Shown: positions 8,318 to 14,627 of the stretch, in pieces
Layout of the letters: each line of letters opens with the position of its first letter
Position numbering within the stretch: position 1 is the first letter of the stretch
Source: a virus
IMG/VR virus record: IMGVR_UViG_3300020455_000071
Span: 1-29,546 of that record
Length of the DNA: 29,546 bases
Reading direction: 5' to 3' (one strand)
Translations under genes and position numbers: made by a program
The notes under the pieces: generated by a model
Seen by the model: the letters and a program-made list of their open reading frames with translations, nothing else
Database searches by the model: none
Told to the model about the DNA's origin: nothing

Positions 8318-8869
8318 TTATTTTAAAATTTTTAAATGTTCTATGTTGTTTTTGATATGAAATCGGTTTTCAAATATAAATTCACTAAATCCGATTAAAT
8401 CCTTTTTTTCCAGAACAAACGCTGGTACTTTTGTTTGACGAATATTCTTTTCTTTAAACAACATTTTATTAGTTGCAAAACCAAAAAACTTATATTTAGG
8501 ATATTTACAACCAAAAAAAGCGAATCCATGAACATCACTTTTTGACCACACTGGAGTCATTAATGGTAAATTTTTTTCAGTTGTTTTAACGTCAATTGTT
8601 ATACCTGACAAAGTTGCATCATAATTATCTGTATTTTTGATTTTTGAATTATTATTGATACTATAATCAGAATGAATATTGAAATTCTTACAAAATATAA
8701 ACTCAGCTCCGAATCCGATAAGGTTTCTGTGGAGGTGTTTATGATCGTTGGCGACAGTGCCTTTTCCACTGATTCCAGAATTTTCTTTGTTGATTTGCCT
8801 ATATTTAGCTGTTAAAGCAACAATTTCTTGTTCTAATTTATTAAGCTCAAATATTTCTCCTATTTTCAT
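8318..8869 (-). CDS. Putative PD-(D/E)XK nuclease
   Basis: In this 183-residue protein the nuclease core appears to be IGFGAEFIF (E56), NYDA (D84) and TIDVKTT (D93, K95), matching the E...D...DxK spacing of PD-(D/E)XK enzymes. The later GFAFFGCKYPKYKFFGFATN stretch fits the beta-rich end of that fold. The N-terminal 50 residues are helical and charged. It overlaps the HTH initiator gene by four bases (ATGA type) and precedes the primase-helicase, so a role in processing replication or recombination intermediates, such as a junction resolvase, is plausible. The fold is inferred from motifs only. Confidence 0.62.
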   Translation of the reverse strand: MKIGEIFELNKLEQEIVALTAKYRQINKENSGISGKGTVANDHKHLHRNLIGFGAEFIFCKNFNIHSDYSINNNSKIKNTDNYDATLSGITIDVKTTEKNLPLMTPVWSKSDVHGFAFFGCKYPKYKFFGFATNKMLFKEKNIRQTKVPAFVLEKKDLIGFSEFIFENRFHIKNNIEHLKILK

Positions 8870-9597
8870 TGTATTTCTATATTTCTTGCAAATTTTTCTT
8901 TAAAAAGATCAATGTATTTAACGCCATCTTTATTTGTTGCTCTGAGTTTCATAATGCTGTAAAAATTATTTGACCAAAATTGATCATTTCTAACTTTTTT
9001 AACGATGTAATAAATTTCTCTTGGAGCATACCCATCTAATCGTTGTAATTTTTCAAGTGTATCAAGCCATTTATTTTTTTGAGCAGTGGATTTTGGATGA
9101 AATCTTTCTGGAAATAAATTAATAATATGCTTAGTTGCATCTATTAATGTTGTTGAGTAAATTATGTCCTTTTTTGGCGAATTTTTAACTGATTTATCAT
9201 TTTTTTGATTTTGTACTATATTATTCTTTTTATTACTATTATATAGTGTAGTATTATCCTTAAACTTTTCTTTAAGGGGGTCAATTAACTTTTCTTTATG
9301 GGATAACTTTTCTTTAAGGGGTATTAAAGAGATTCGCCTTTCGCTAATTTGCTTGGAATTTTTATAATATATATACTCAATATCAATGTATTTTTTCTTC
9401 TGTAATTGTGAAATCCATTTTGAAATAGAAACGATGCTAACTTTATACAGTTCGGAAAAATAAGCATTTGATGCCCAGCAATAACCTTTCTCATTTGAAA
9501 GGGCTGTTAATTCGCCATACATTAATTTAGCGTTAGGAGTTAACTCACTATCATAACGTATTGATGCTGGAATTATAGCATAATAATTTTTTTGCAT
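8866..9597 (-). CDS. Replication initiator-like protein with helix-turn-helix domain
   Basis: In this 243-residue protein, residues 1-75 form a winged-helix/HTH_36-type domain (ASIRYDSELTPNAKLMYGEL then the recognition region near ISKWISQLQKKKYI), the N-terminal arrangement of lambda O-like and other phage initiators. Residues 93-114 are a repetitive KEKL linker encoded by three direct DNA repeats. Residues 115-145 are a low-complexity Asn/Lys linker, and 150-225 a helical domain with WLDTLEKLQRLDGY and FWSNNFYSIMKLR, common in such proteins. The following PD-(D/E)XK and primase-helicase genes support a job in origin recognition and helicase loading. Identity as an initiator is inferred. Confidence 0.76.
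   Translation of the reverse strand: MQKNYYAIIPASIRYDSELTPNAKLMYGELTALSNEKGYCWASNAYFSELYKVSIVSISKWISQLQKKKYIDIEYIYYKNSKQISERRISLIPLKEKLSHKEKLIDPLKEKFKDNTTLYNSNKKNNIVQNQKNDKSVKNSPKKDIIYSTTLIDATKHIINLFPERFHPKSTAQKNKWLDTLEKLQRLDGYAPREIYYIVKKVRNDQFWSNNFYSIMKLRATNKDGVKYIDLFKEKFARNIEIQ
9200..9321 (-). other. Candidate replication origin: three iteron-like repeats beside an A+T-rich tract
   Basis: Inside the initiator gene the plus strand has three near-identical copies of AACTTTTCTTTAAGGGG at 9263-9280, 9287-9302 (one T for A change) and 9305-9321, spaced 24 and 18 bases. Directly beside them, 9200-9260 is almost entirely A and T, with the partial inverted repeat ACTATAT...ATATAGT at 9214-9247. 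Iterons plus an A+T-rich unwinding tract inside an O-type gene is the layout of the lambda origin. The repeats also encode a KEKL peptide repeat, so protein-level repetition is the alternative explanation. Confidence 0.45.
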
Positions 9598-9652
9598 TTC
9601 GATTAAATTTATTTCTTTTCACTATTTTTTAAAATTAACTCTATTTTTTACT

Positions 9653-9946
9653 CTAAGAACGCCTTATTTTTATTGCATAATCATAATTATTAAAATAAGA
9701 CATTTTTATTATTTTATTAAGTTTTATTAATTGATTATAATTTGCTTTTTTAATAAACTTCACAAAACTTGGTTTGATTTGTCCTTTTTGTTTATTATTT
9801 AAATCTTTTAATATTAATTTTCTCAACAAAATTATTATATCTTTTTTGGTAGATTGATATTTTTTGTCATTTTTCATTTTACCTGTAAATTGAGATTGAT
9901 TGTAAATCAATACTTGTTCTTTTACAGGAATAAATTTAGTTTTCAT
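9653..9946 (-). CDS. Hypothetical basic protein, 97 residues
   Basis: The product is very rich in Lys, Asn and Ile (for example KKDIIILLRKLILKDLNN) and has no membrane span or recognised motif. It ends 55 bases before the initiator gene and starts 10 bases after the 85-residue gene. A net positive charge would suit nucleic-acid binding, but this is weak evidence in an A+T-rich genome where Lys and Asn codons are favoured. The function is not recognised. Confidence 0.6.
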   Translation of the reverse strand: MKTKFIPVKEQVLIYNQSQFTGKMKNDKKYQSTKKDIIILLRKLILKDLNNKQKGQIKPSFVKFIKKANYNQLIKLNKIIKMSYFNNYDYAIKIRRS

Positions 9947-9956
9947 TTTTTTTTAA

Positions 9957-10214
9957 TTATGATTTATGCACAACGTCTTTTATATGATCAAAAAATTCTC
10001 TCATTTCAGTAAATATTTTTTTAAATCTTGAAATGCTTATTTTTTTATCTTCAAATACTTCAAATAAAACTTCAAGCAAAATATCATATTCAGCATTTGT
10101 CATTGTTCCAACAAGTTTATAATTAATGCCAACATCCCCAGCACTTGTTGAAGTTCGCCAGATTCTTTGATCAACAGAGTTCCAATAAACATTTCGATAT
10201 TCACTCCAGCTCAT
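9957..10214 (-). CDS. Hypothetical protein, 85 residues
   Basis: The N-terminal half (MSWSEYRNVYWNSVDQRIWR then STSAGDVGINYK) is Trp/Tyr-rich, and the rest is predicted helical (NAEYDILLEVLFEVFEDKK). The ATG overlaps the stop of the DnaA-domain/VRR-NUC gene in an ATGA junction, so the two are likely translationally coupled and may work together. The last codons contain the sequence TTATGCACA on the plus strand (9964-9972), which matches the bacterial DnaA-box consensus. The function is not recognised. Confidence 0.62.
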   Translation of the reverse strand: MSWSEYRNVYWNSVDQRIWRTSTSAGDVGINYKLVGTMTNAEYDILLEVLFEVFEDKKISISRFKKIFTEMREFFDHIKDVVHKS

Positions 10215-10882
10215 GATTTTTTATTTTTTAGATGATTATCTATTATTTTTATCGTTTCATCATAGGTATTTAACCAATAAGTGTCCCAGTTTGCATTTTT
10301 AAGGCGGTTTAAACACACTTTTTGATTTTCTGTGGGTTTATTATATCCAACTTTTAATTCGATGGCTAAGCCGCTAAAATCTTTATTTGGCTCAAATATT
10401 AAAATGTCTGGAACACCACTCACCCCACCCAAAATTTTAAATTTAAACCTTTCAAATGGACTTCTTTTCCCTTCATTTGGTACATGAATTGCAAAAACAT
10501 TTGGGTATTGTAATTTAATATATTGCATCACTGACCTTTGAAGTAAATCTTCTTTAGTTAAAAAATTCTCGTATGGATTCCGTCCCATTTTATTGTCATT
10601 TTTATATTTTGTTTCGCATAAACTACTCAAATTTAAGTAATCTAATTGCAACAGTTTATCTTGTTTTAAAATATTTGGTAATTGACTAATGCCATAACAA
10701 ACAGTTGAATGATCTCGATTGACAACTTTAGCAATTTTTTGATAAGTCATTGTTCTATTATAATGCCGAGCCAAATCATAAAATATAAATCTTGCATAAC
10801 AAAGATAACGATCTCTTTTTTTAGATGAAATATCAGCTTTGTAATAATTTGATATTAAGTCCTTTATGTTGTTAACTTCCAT
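10211..10882 (-). CDS. Fusion of DnaA domain IV-like DNA-binding region and VRR-NUC nuclease
   Basis: In this 223-residue protein, residues 21-72 match the C-terminal double-stranded DNA-binding domain of DnaA: the segment RYLCYARFIFYDLARHYN, then IAKVVNRDHSTVCYGI, where R56-D57-H58-S59-T60-V61 corresponds to the DnaA signature. Residues 110-205 match VRR-NUC, a PD-(D/E)XK nuclease family: Q115, GGVSGVPDILIF (P158-D159), AIELK (E175, K177) and Q187. Residues 75-105 link them. The ATPase domain of DnaA is absent. A role in site-directed cleavage or nicking at an origin-like sequence is inferred. It lies between the RecE-like exonuclease and the coupled 85-residue gene. Confidence 0.86.
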   Translation of the reverse strand: MEVNNIKDLISNYYKADISSKKRDRYLCYARFIFYDLARHYNRTMTYQKIAKVVNRDHSTVCYGISQLPNILKQDKLLQLDYLNLSSLCETKYKNDNKMGRNPYENFLTKEDLLQRSVMQYIKLQYPNVFAIHVPNEGKRSPFERFKFKILGGVSGVPDILIFEPNKDFSGLAIELKVGYNKPTENQKVCLNRLKNANWDTYWLNTYDETIKIIDNHLKNKKS

Positions 10883-10890
10883 ATTATTTT

Positions 10891-11652
10891 TTATAAAACA
10901 ATTGATCCATCATCCCTTGTATTTTCATTGTCATAACTTGTAACAATTCCCTCTTTAATATATAATTTCCAGTTTAAAAATGCTTTTTGATATTCTTTAC
11001 GACCATTTTCAATTTCAGCATCATCAAGAGCATAAACTTTTACTGTATAGGGTTTTGATTTTTCACAAGCAATGAATCTAAAATTATAAGGGTCATAACC
11101 TAAAGCATCACAATAAAAACACGCTTGTAAATGATATTTTCTCCTATATATTTCACTTTTAAATGCTCTGGGTGAATTATCAATTGTTGTTTTTATATCA
11201 CTGATCCAATCATCGCCAATGCAATCTGGTCTGACTCTGACTGGAACGCCCTCAATATCAAGATAATGAGATAATTCAATCGCACCTTTACAGTACTTTT
11301 TTGCCAGTGGATCAAGCATAAATTTTGAATAAATTCCAGAAATAATCTGCATTTGTGATTGATCAATTAATTCTTTATTATTAGCAATTTTTTCATAAAC
11401 TTTTAATTGTTCTTTTCCTTGTTTTGTTCTAAGATCAAGTTTTGGTTGCAAATAATATTCTTTTGAAAATTGTTTTTCGCCTTCTAATAGCATTGTATGA
11501 ACTGCTGAACCTGTAACCATTTCTTTTGATGTTTTTATTGGATCAGCATTCAAAAAATGTTCAACTGATTTTGTGGCTATGATTTTTAATCCACTTGCAG
11601 AAATTGAATCTTTTGAATGGTATTCTTTATTTGTATCAAACTTTTTTATCAT
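10891..11652 (-). CDS. RecE-like exonuclease, PD-(D/E)XK superfamily
   Basis: This 253-residue protein is probably a 5'-3' double-strand exonuclease that makes single strands for the annealing protein. Visible motifs: GSAVHTMLLE at 48-57, RVRPDCI with D143, SDIKTT with D152 and K154, and HLQACFYCDAL with Q176, the order of RecE/exonuclease VIII and related DUF3799 proteins. It shares an operon with the ERF annealing protein, the classical exonuclease-annealase pair for phage recombination and end joining. The start overlaps the preceding gene by 17 bases. Confidence 0.87.
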   Translation of the reverse strand: MIKKFDTNKEYHSKDSISASGLKIIATKSVEHFLNADPIKTSKEMVTGSAVHTMLLEGEKQFSKEYYLQPKLDLRTKQGKEQLKVYEKIANNKELIDQSQMQIISGIYSKFMLDPLAKKYCKGAIELSHYLDIEGVPVRVRPDCIGDDWISDIKTTIDNSPRAFKSEIYRRKYHLQACFYCDALGYDPYNFRFIACEKSKPYTVKVYALDDAEIENGRKEYQKAFLNWKLYIKEGIVTSYDNENTRDDGSIVL

Positions 11653-11977
11653 TTGAAAAGTAAAGTGTTAGTTGGTTTTGTAATGCTTTTAATTGCATTT
11701 TTAAATCTTCAAGTTCTTTATTTTTATCATATAATTCTTGTTTGAATAATCTAATTTTTTTGTCTAATTCTTGATTTTCTTCCTTTTCTATTTTTAAATG
11801 ATCATTTAAGGCGTTTATTCTCTCAACCATAAAACCATGATCATCCTCCATTGTATTATCAATAATTTTTATAGGATTGTTTTTCATCTTAGTATTTTTA
11901 AAATTTAATAAAATAGCTAACAGAGTACAGAGTTGAGAAAAAACAATGAATATAAACAGAATATTATTGCACTCCAT
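11636..11977 (-). CDS. Hypothetical protein with N-terminal membrane segment and coiled coil
   Basis: This 113-residue protein has a hydrophobic segment at residues 5-25 (NILFIFIVFSQLCTLLAILL), then a short linker and a long heptad-rich helix from about 50 to 105 with Lys, Glu and Leu at regular intervals. Internal methionines at 31 and 43 could give soluble forms with the coiled coil alone. It lies between the DUF3127 protein and the exonuclease in the recombination operon, an odd place for a membrane protein. A role in tethering or as a scaffold is conceivable but not supported beyond topology. Confidence 0.62.
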   Translation of the reverse strand: MECNNILFIFIVFSQLCTLLAILLNFKNTKMKNNPIKIIDNTMEDDHGFMVERINALNDHLKIEKEENQELDKKIRLFKQELYDKNKELEDLKMQLKALQNQLTLYFSNDKKV

Positions 11978-11992
11978 TAGCTATTAATTTAA

Positions 11993-12313
11993 TTAAAAGG
12001 GTAAATCATCATTTTTTTCAGCATCATTTGAAACTTCATCAGTTTCATCAATTCGCCACCCTTGTATTGTGTTAAAGTATTTAGTAACACCCTCTGGATT
12101 TACCCATCCACGACCACGAAGGTTAATTCCAATCTTTACAGTTTGATCAGCTTTAAAATTATTAAGCAAATCACATTTGTCTTGTACAAATTCGATTGAT
12201 AAATCTTGGGGATATTGTTCAGCTGTTGTAATCACAACCTCTCTTTTGCGAAAATCTTTATCTCCGTAAGATTTTGTTTCATTTATTAATTTAATTTTTC
12301 CAATTACTTCCAT
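11993..12313 (-). CDS. DUF3127 protein, probable single-stranded DNA-binding protein
   Basis: This 106-residue protein shows the family pattern: DFRKREVVITTAEQYPQDL (20-38), QDKCDLLNNF (44-53), INLRGRGWVNPEG (63-75) and YFNTIQGWRI (79-88). The fold is expected to be OB-like. The C-terminus NDDLPF has the acidic, Pro-Phe tip by which single-stranded DNA-binding proteins recruit partners. It sits between the ERF annealing protein and the exonuclease, which fits a single-strand binder working in recombination and replication. The family label is from recognised sequence pattern; the binding role is inferred. Confidence 0.82.
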   Translation of the reverse strand: MEVIGKIKLINETKSYGDKDFRKREVVITTAEQYPQDLSIEFVQDKCDLLNNFKADQTVKIGINLRGRGWVNPEGVTKYFNTIQGWRIDETDEVSNDAEKNDDLPF

Positions 12314-12331
12314 ATTATTATTTATTTATTA

Positions 12332-13015
12332 TTATTTAAGATTAAACGCTTCAATTAATTCATTTTTGATGGTTTCATTAGAAAAAACAACCTTGTCAGA
12401 TGTAAGTGCTTTTTTTGCATCTGTTGGGTTTTTTATTTTTTTAATACTATTTTCATCAATAACAAATTTTTCTATTTTTACAGAACCATTTCCAGCAACT
12501 TTTTTACTTGTTACAGATTTTTTTTGATTAGTTTCTGCAATTGTATTATTTATAGTTGTGGAAATTTTTTGTTTTAAAATACCATGATCATTTGTTGAAT
12601 CTGCATCTGCCGTGTCGTCAATTAGTAATAAATTACCAAGTGCGTATTTCTTTCCATAGCTCGATGCACTACCAAATTGTTGAGGTACTTGCATCCCTTT
12701 TTGATTTAAGTCAATACCAACAATTGCTGTTGCAGATATACAACAGTTAATGTCAGTAATATCAAAAACAGTTGCAGTACTTTTGATAATAGGGACAAGT
12801 TCACTTTGAATATAATCTTCTGTGATTTTAAAATAAACTCCATATTTTCCATTTATGGGTTTTAATGCTTCTAGAATATCTTCGGCTGATCTAAAGTTAT
12901 ATTTACCGAATGAATTAAAGCGAGATTTTTTCGCCTTAAATTCTTGTTGAATTAAACTTAATTTTTCATCAATTGTTAATCCATTTTTTTTGTTTACTGC
13001 CTTATTTTTTTCCAT
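12332..13015 (-). CDS. erf: ERF-family single-strand annealing recombinase
   Basis: This 227-residue protein should anneal complementary single strands during phage recombination. The core is clear: FGKYNFRSAEDILEALKPI (36-54), QQFGSASSYGKKYALGNLLL (112-131) and LIDDTADADSTND (131-143), all hallmarks of the ERF family. The C-terminal 80 residues are a Lys/Thr-rich tail of low complexity. Its start overlaps the XRE regulator by 22 bases, and the DUF3127 and exonuclease genes follow, forming a recombination module. Length is normal for the family. Confidence 0.93.
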   Translation of the reverse strand: MEKNKAVNKKNGLTIDEKLSLIQQEFKAKKSRFNSFGKYNFRSAEDILEALKPINGKYGVYFKITEDYIQSELVPIIKSTATVFDITDINCCISATAIVGIDLNQKGMQVPQQFGSASSYGKKYALGNLLLIDDTADADSTNDHGILKQKISTTINNTIAETNQKKSVTSKKVAGNGSVKIEKFVIDENSIKKIKNPTDAKKALTSDKVVFSNETIKNELIEAFNLK

Positions 13016-13197
13016 ATTTTATCTAAATTAAAGTTTCTATTTTTTAAAATTTCAAGTTCCCCATATTTAAAACTTTCTGGATTTCTCAATCTAGATTTTA
13101 ATGTTACTGTTGTAATATTTAAAAGATCAGCAACATCTTTTTGTTTTAAATTAAGGGCTTTTCGTTCATTATAGAACAATCTTTCAAATTCATTCAT
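12994..13197 (-). CDS. XRE-type helix-turn-helix regulator
   Basis: In this 67-residue protein, residues 4-40 form a Cro/CI-like helix-turn-helix: FYNERKALNLKQKDVADLLN then ITTVTLKSRLRNP. The protein is little more than the DNA-binding domain and resembles Cro-sized repressors. It is the first gene of the replication block, ten to fifteen bases behind the best promoter in the window, so it probably controls its own operon. No divergent repressor or integrase accompanies it, which argues against a standard lysogeny switch. Confidence 0.85.
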   Translation of the reverse strand: MNEFERLFYNERKALNLKQKDVADLLNITTVTLKSRLRNPESFKYGELEILKNRNFNLDKIWKKIRQ

Positions 13198-13212
13198 ATT
13201 ATAAAATTTAAA

Positions 13213-13246
13213 CGAAAGTACAAAAGTTTTTTTATTTTACAAAAAA
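13213..13246 (-). promoter_or_regulatory. Promoter of the replication and recombination operon
   Basis: The minus strand has TTTTTTG (13246-13240) followed 19 bases later by TACTTTCG (13220-13213), close to the Bacteroidota -33 TTTG and -7 TAnnTTTG elements; the -7 box has one mismatch (C for the last T). It is the only candidate here with both elements at the usual spacing. It lies 15 bases before the XRE regulator ATG, so the leader would be very short. Confidence 0.55.
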
Positions 13247-13268
13247 TATTTTAGTTTTTTTATATAAA

Positions 13269-13308
13269 TGCACCCTCCTCTCCCAAAGAATAGGATCGGA
13301 AGGCAGCA
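13269..13308 (-). other. Possible structured RNA hairpin between tail and replication operons
   Basis: In a 129-base gap that is otherwise A+T-rich there is a G+C-rich patch. On the minus strand CCTTCC pairs with GGAGGG, then a GA/GA internal loop (possibly tandem sheared pairs), then TCC pairs with GGA around a nine-base loop. An outer TGC/GCA adds three pairs. The plus-strand version has a C-A mismatch where the minus strand has G-U, favouring minus-strand RNA. There is no T run after it, so it is not a typical intrinsic terminator. It could end the tail transcript or be a processing site. Confidence 0.35.
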
Positions 13309-13326
13309 AACAAAATGGATTTTGAA

Positions 13327-14622
13327 CTATTGAAATATAGTCCAATAATAAGTGTCTAGATCGTTGTTTTGATCTGGCGTTCTTAGTTTTAATTTATATT
13401 GATTTTTCTTTATATTAAAAGACATGGAATCAATATAACATGAAACTGGTTCTTGAAGTAATTTTTCGCCATAATCCATAAATATTTTATTTTTTGGCGA
13501 AACAAAATTCTGTTGAGTTGAATCGGTTGTATTTGCTATTTTAGCATTGATAAAATCGCCTTCAAATCTAGTAACATAATCTCTGCTATCATTAATTTTT
13601 TCTTGTGTAACTATTTGTTCAATTGTTTTGTCAGCTGTATCTCTCTCACGCCTAAATGCTCCAGTAAATCCATTATTATAAACATTTAAGTCGCTTATTT
13701 CATTTGAAATATCAAGTGGTTTATCCTTTAAAGTGCTTGTTATAACACGCCCAGAATCAGCTGTTTTTCTATTAATAATATATTGTCTGCCTTCTGTTGG
13801 AACAATTTCAGCAATATAACAATTATCAATATAAACTTTGCTGTGAGTTCCATTTGTTGACACTTCTTCTGGAAAATATAAATAAAATGTTAGATTAATA
13901 TCGTTGTTTGTTGATTGATATGGTTGCATTGAAATCGTTGCAGAGTTCCATTTATTAATCACTTTTGTTGAATGAGTTGTTAATGGTTGACTAATTTGAG
14001 AACCACCAGTATCTCCCACCCATTCATTTGTTTGAAAATTATACCAATAAACATTTGAACCATCAACAGCTTTGACCTGTACTTTAAAAAGGTACGTTGC
14101 TGCTGTTGCGGAGGTTCTTAAATAATGATAAAATCCAACTTGCAACCCCATATTTGCCCTGACAGTTGTGGCTGATGATTGTAATAAGAAATTCCATGAT
14201 TCACTAGCATCATATTTCGCAGCACTCCAAGCATATTTTTGACCAGAAATTGCCTTAACATTTGAGGCAACGTCAGCAATAACAGCTGTTTTTCTATCTG
14301 AGCCAGGATCAGTTGGTTCTCCTATTGTCCAGCCATGAATACCAACAAATTTAGCAGCTGTAAAATTTGGATTTGTGTTTTTAATAACTTTTGTCTCAAC
14401 TTTTACCTGAGTTGTTACTTTTTTAACTGGTTTTCCATAAGATTTAACAAGATTTGTATTTATAGGGCGTAAATCTCTGGGACATTGCATTAATACATTT
14501 TGAATTTTAGCTGTTTCTGTATCTGGATAATAAACACCCCTGTAATCAAATCTATTAAATTTGATTTTTTCCTCCCCTTGCAATAATAATTTTCTTTGTT
14601 CTACGCTTAATATCGCTGCCAT
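13327..14622 (-). CDS. Tail tip / baseplate-associated protein with putative carbohydrate-binding insert
   Basis: This 431-residue protein has a structural N-terminus (residues 1-80) and C-terminus (about 285-431, including DKTIEQIVTQEKINDSRDYV and SCYIDSMSFNIKKNQYKLKL). Between them, residues 85-275 look like a beta-sandwich with many aromatics (GWTIGEPTD, WNFLLQSSATT, VGFYHYLRTS, FYLYFPEE, VYIDNCYIAEI), as in carbohydrate-binding modules. It follows the large Ig-decorated tail protein by five bases and is the last gene of the late tail operon. A surface-binding role at the tail tip is inferred; I do not recognise the family by name. Confidence 0.68.
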   Translation of the reverse strand: MAAILSVEQRKLLLQGEEKIKFNRFDYRGVYYPDTETAKIQNVLMQCPRDLRPINTNLVKSYGKPVKKVTTQVKVETKVIKNTNPNFTAAKFVGIHGWTIGEPTDPGSDRKTAVIADVASNVKAISGQKYAWSAAKYDASESWNFLLQSSATTVRANMGLQVGFYHYLRTSATAATYLFKVQVKAVDGSNVYWYNFQTNEWVGDTGGSQISQPLTTHSTKVINKWNSATISMQPYQSTNNDINLTFYLYFPEEVSTNGTHSKVYIDNCYIAEIVPTEGRQYIINRKTADSGRVITSTLKDKPLDISNEISDLNVYNNGFTGAFRRERDTADKTIEQIVTQEKINDSRDYVTRFEGDFINAKIANTTDSTQQNFVSPKNKIFMDYGEKLLQEPVSCYIDSMSFNIKKNQYKLKLRTPDQNNDLDTYYWTIFQ

Positions 14623-14627
14623 AATTT

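Noticed and set aside
9964-9972. TTATGCACA, a match to the bacterial DnaA-box consensus, close to the DnaA-domain fusion gene
   Set aside because: Only one copy was found, and by base composition about one match is expected by chance in this length. It falls inside a coding region. Mentioned with the neighbouring gene but not called as a site.
12994-13326. A lysogeny switch
   Set aside because: There is one small XRE regulator but no divergent repressor, integrase, excisionase or attachment-site pair, and all genes point the same way.
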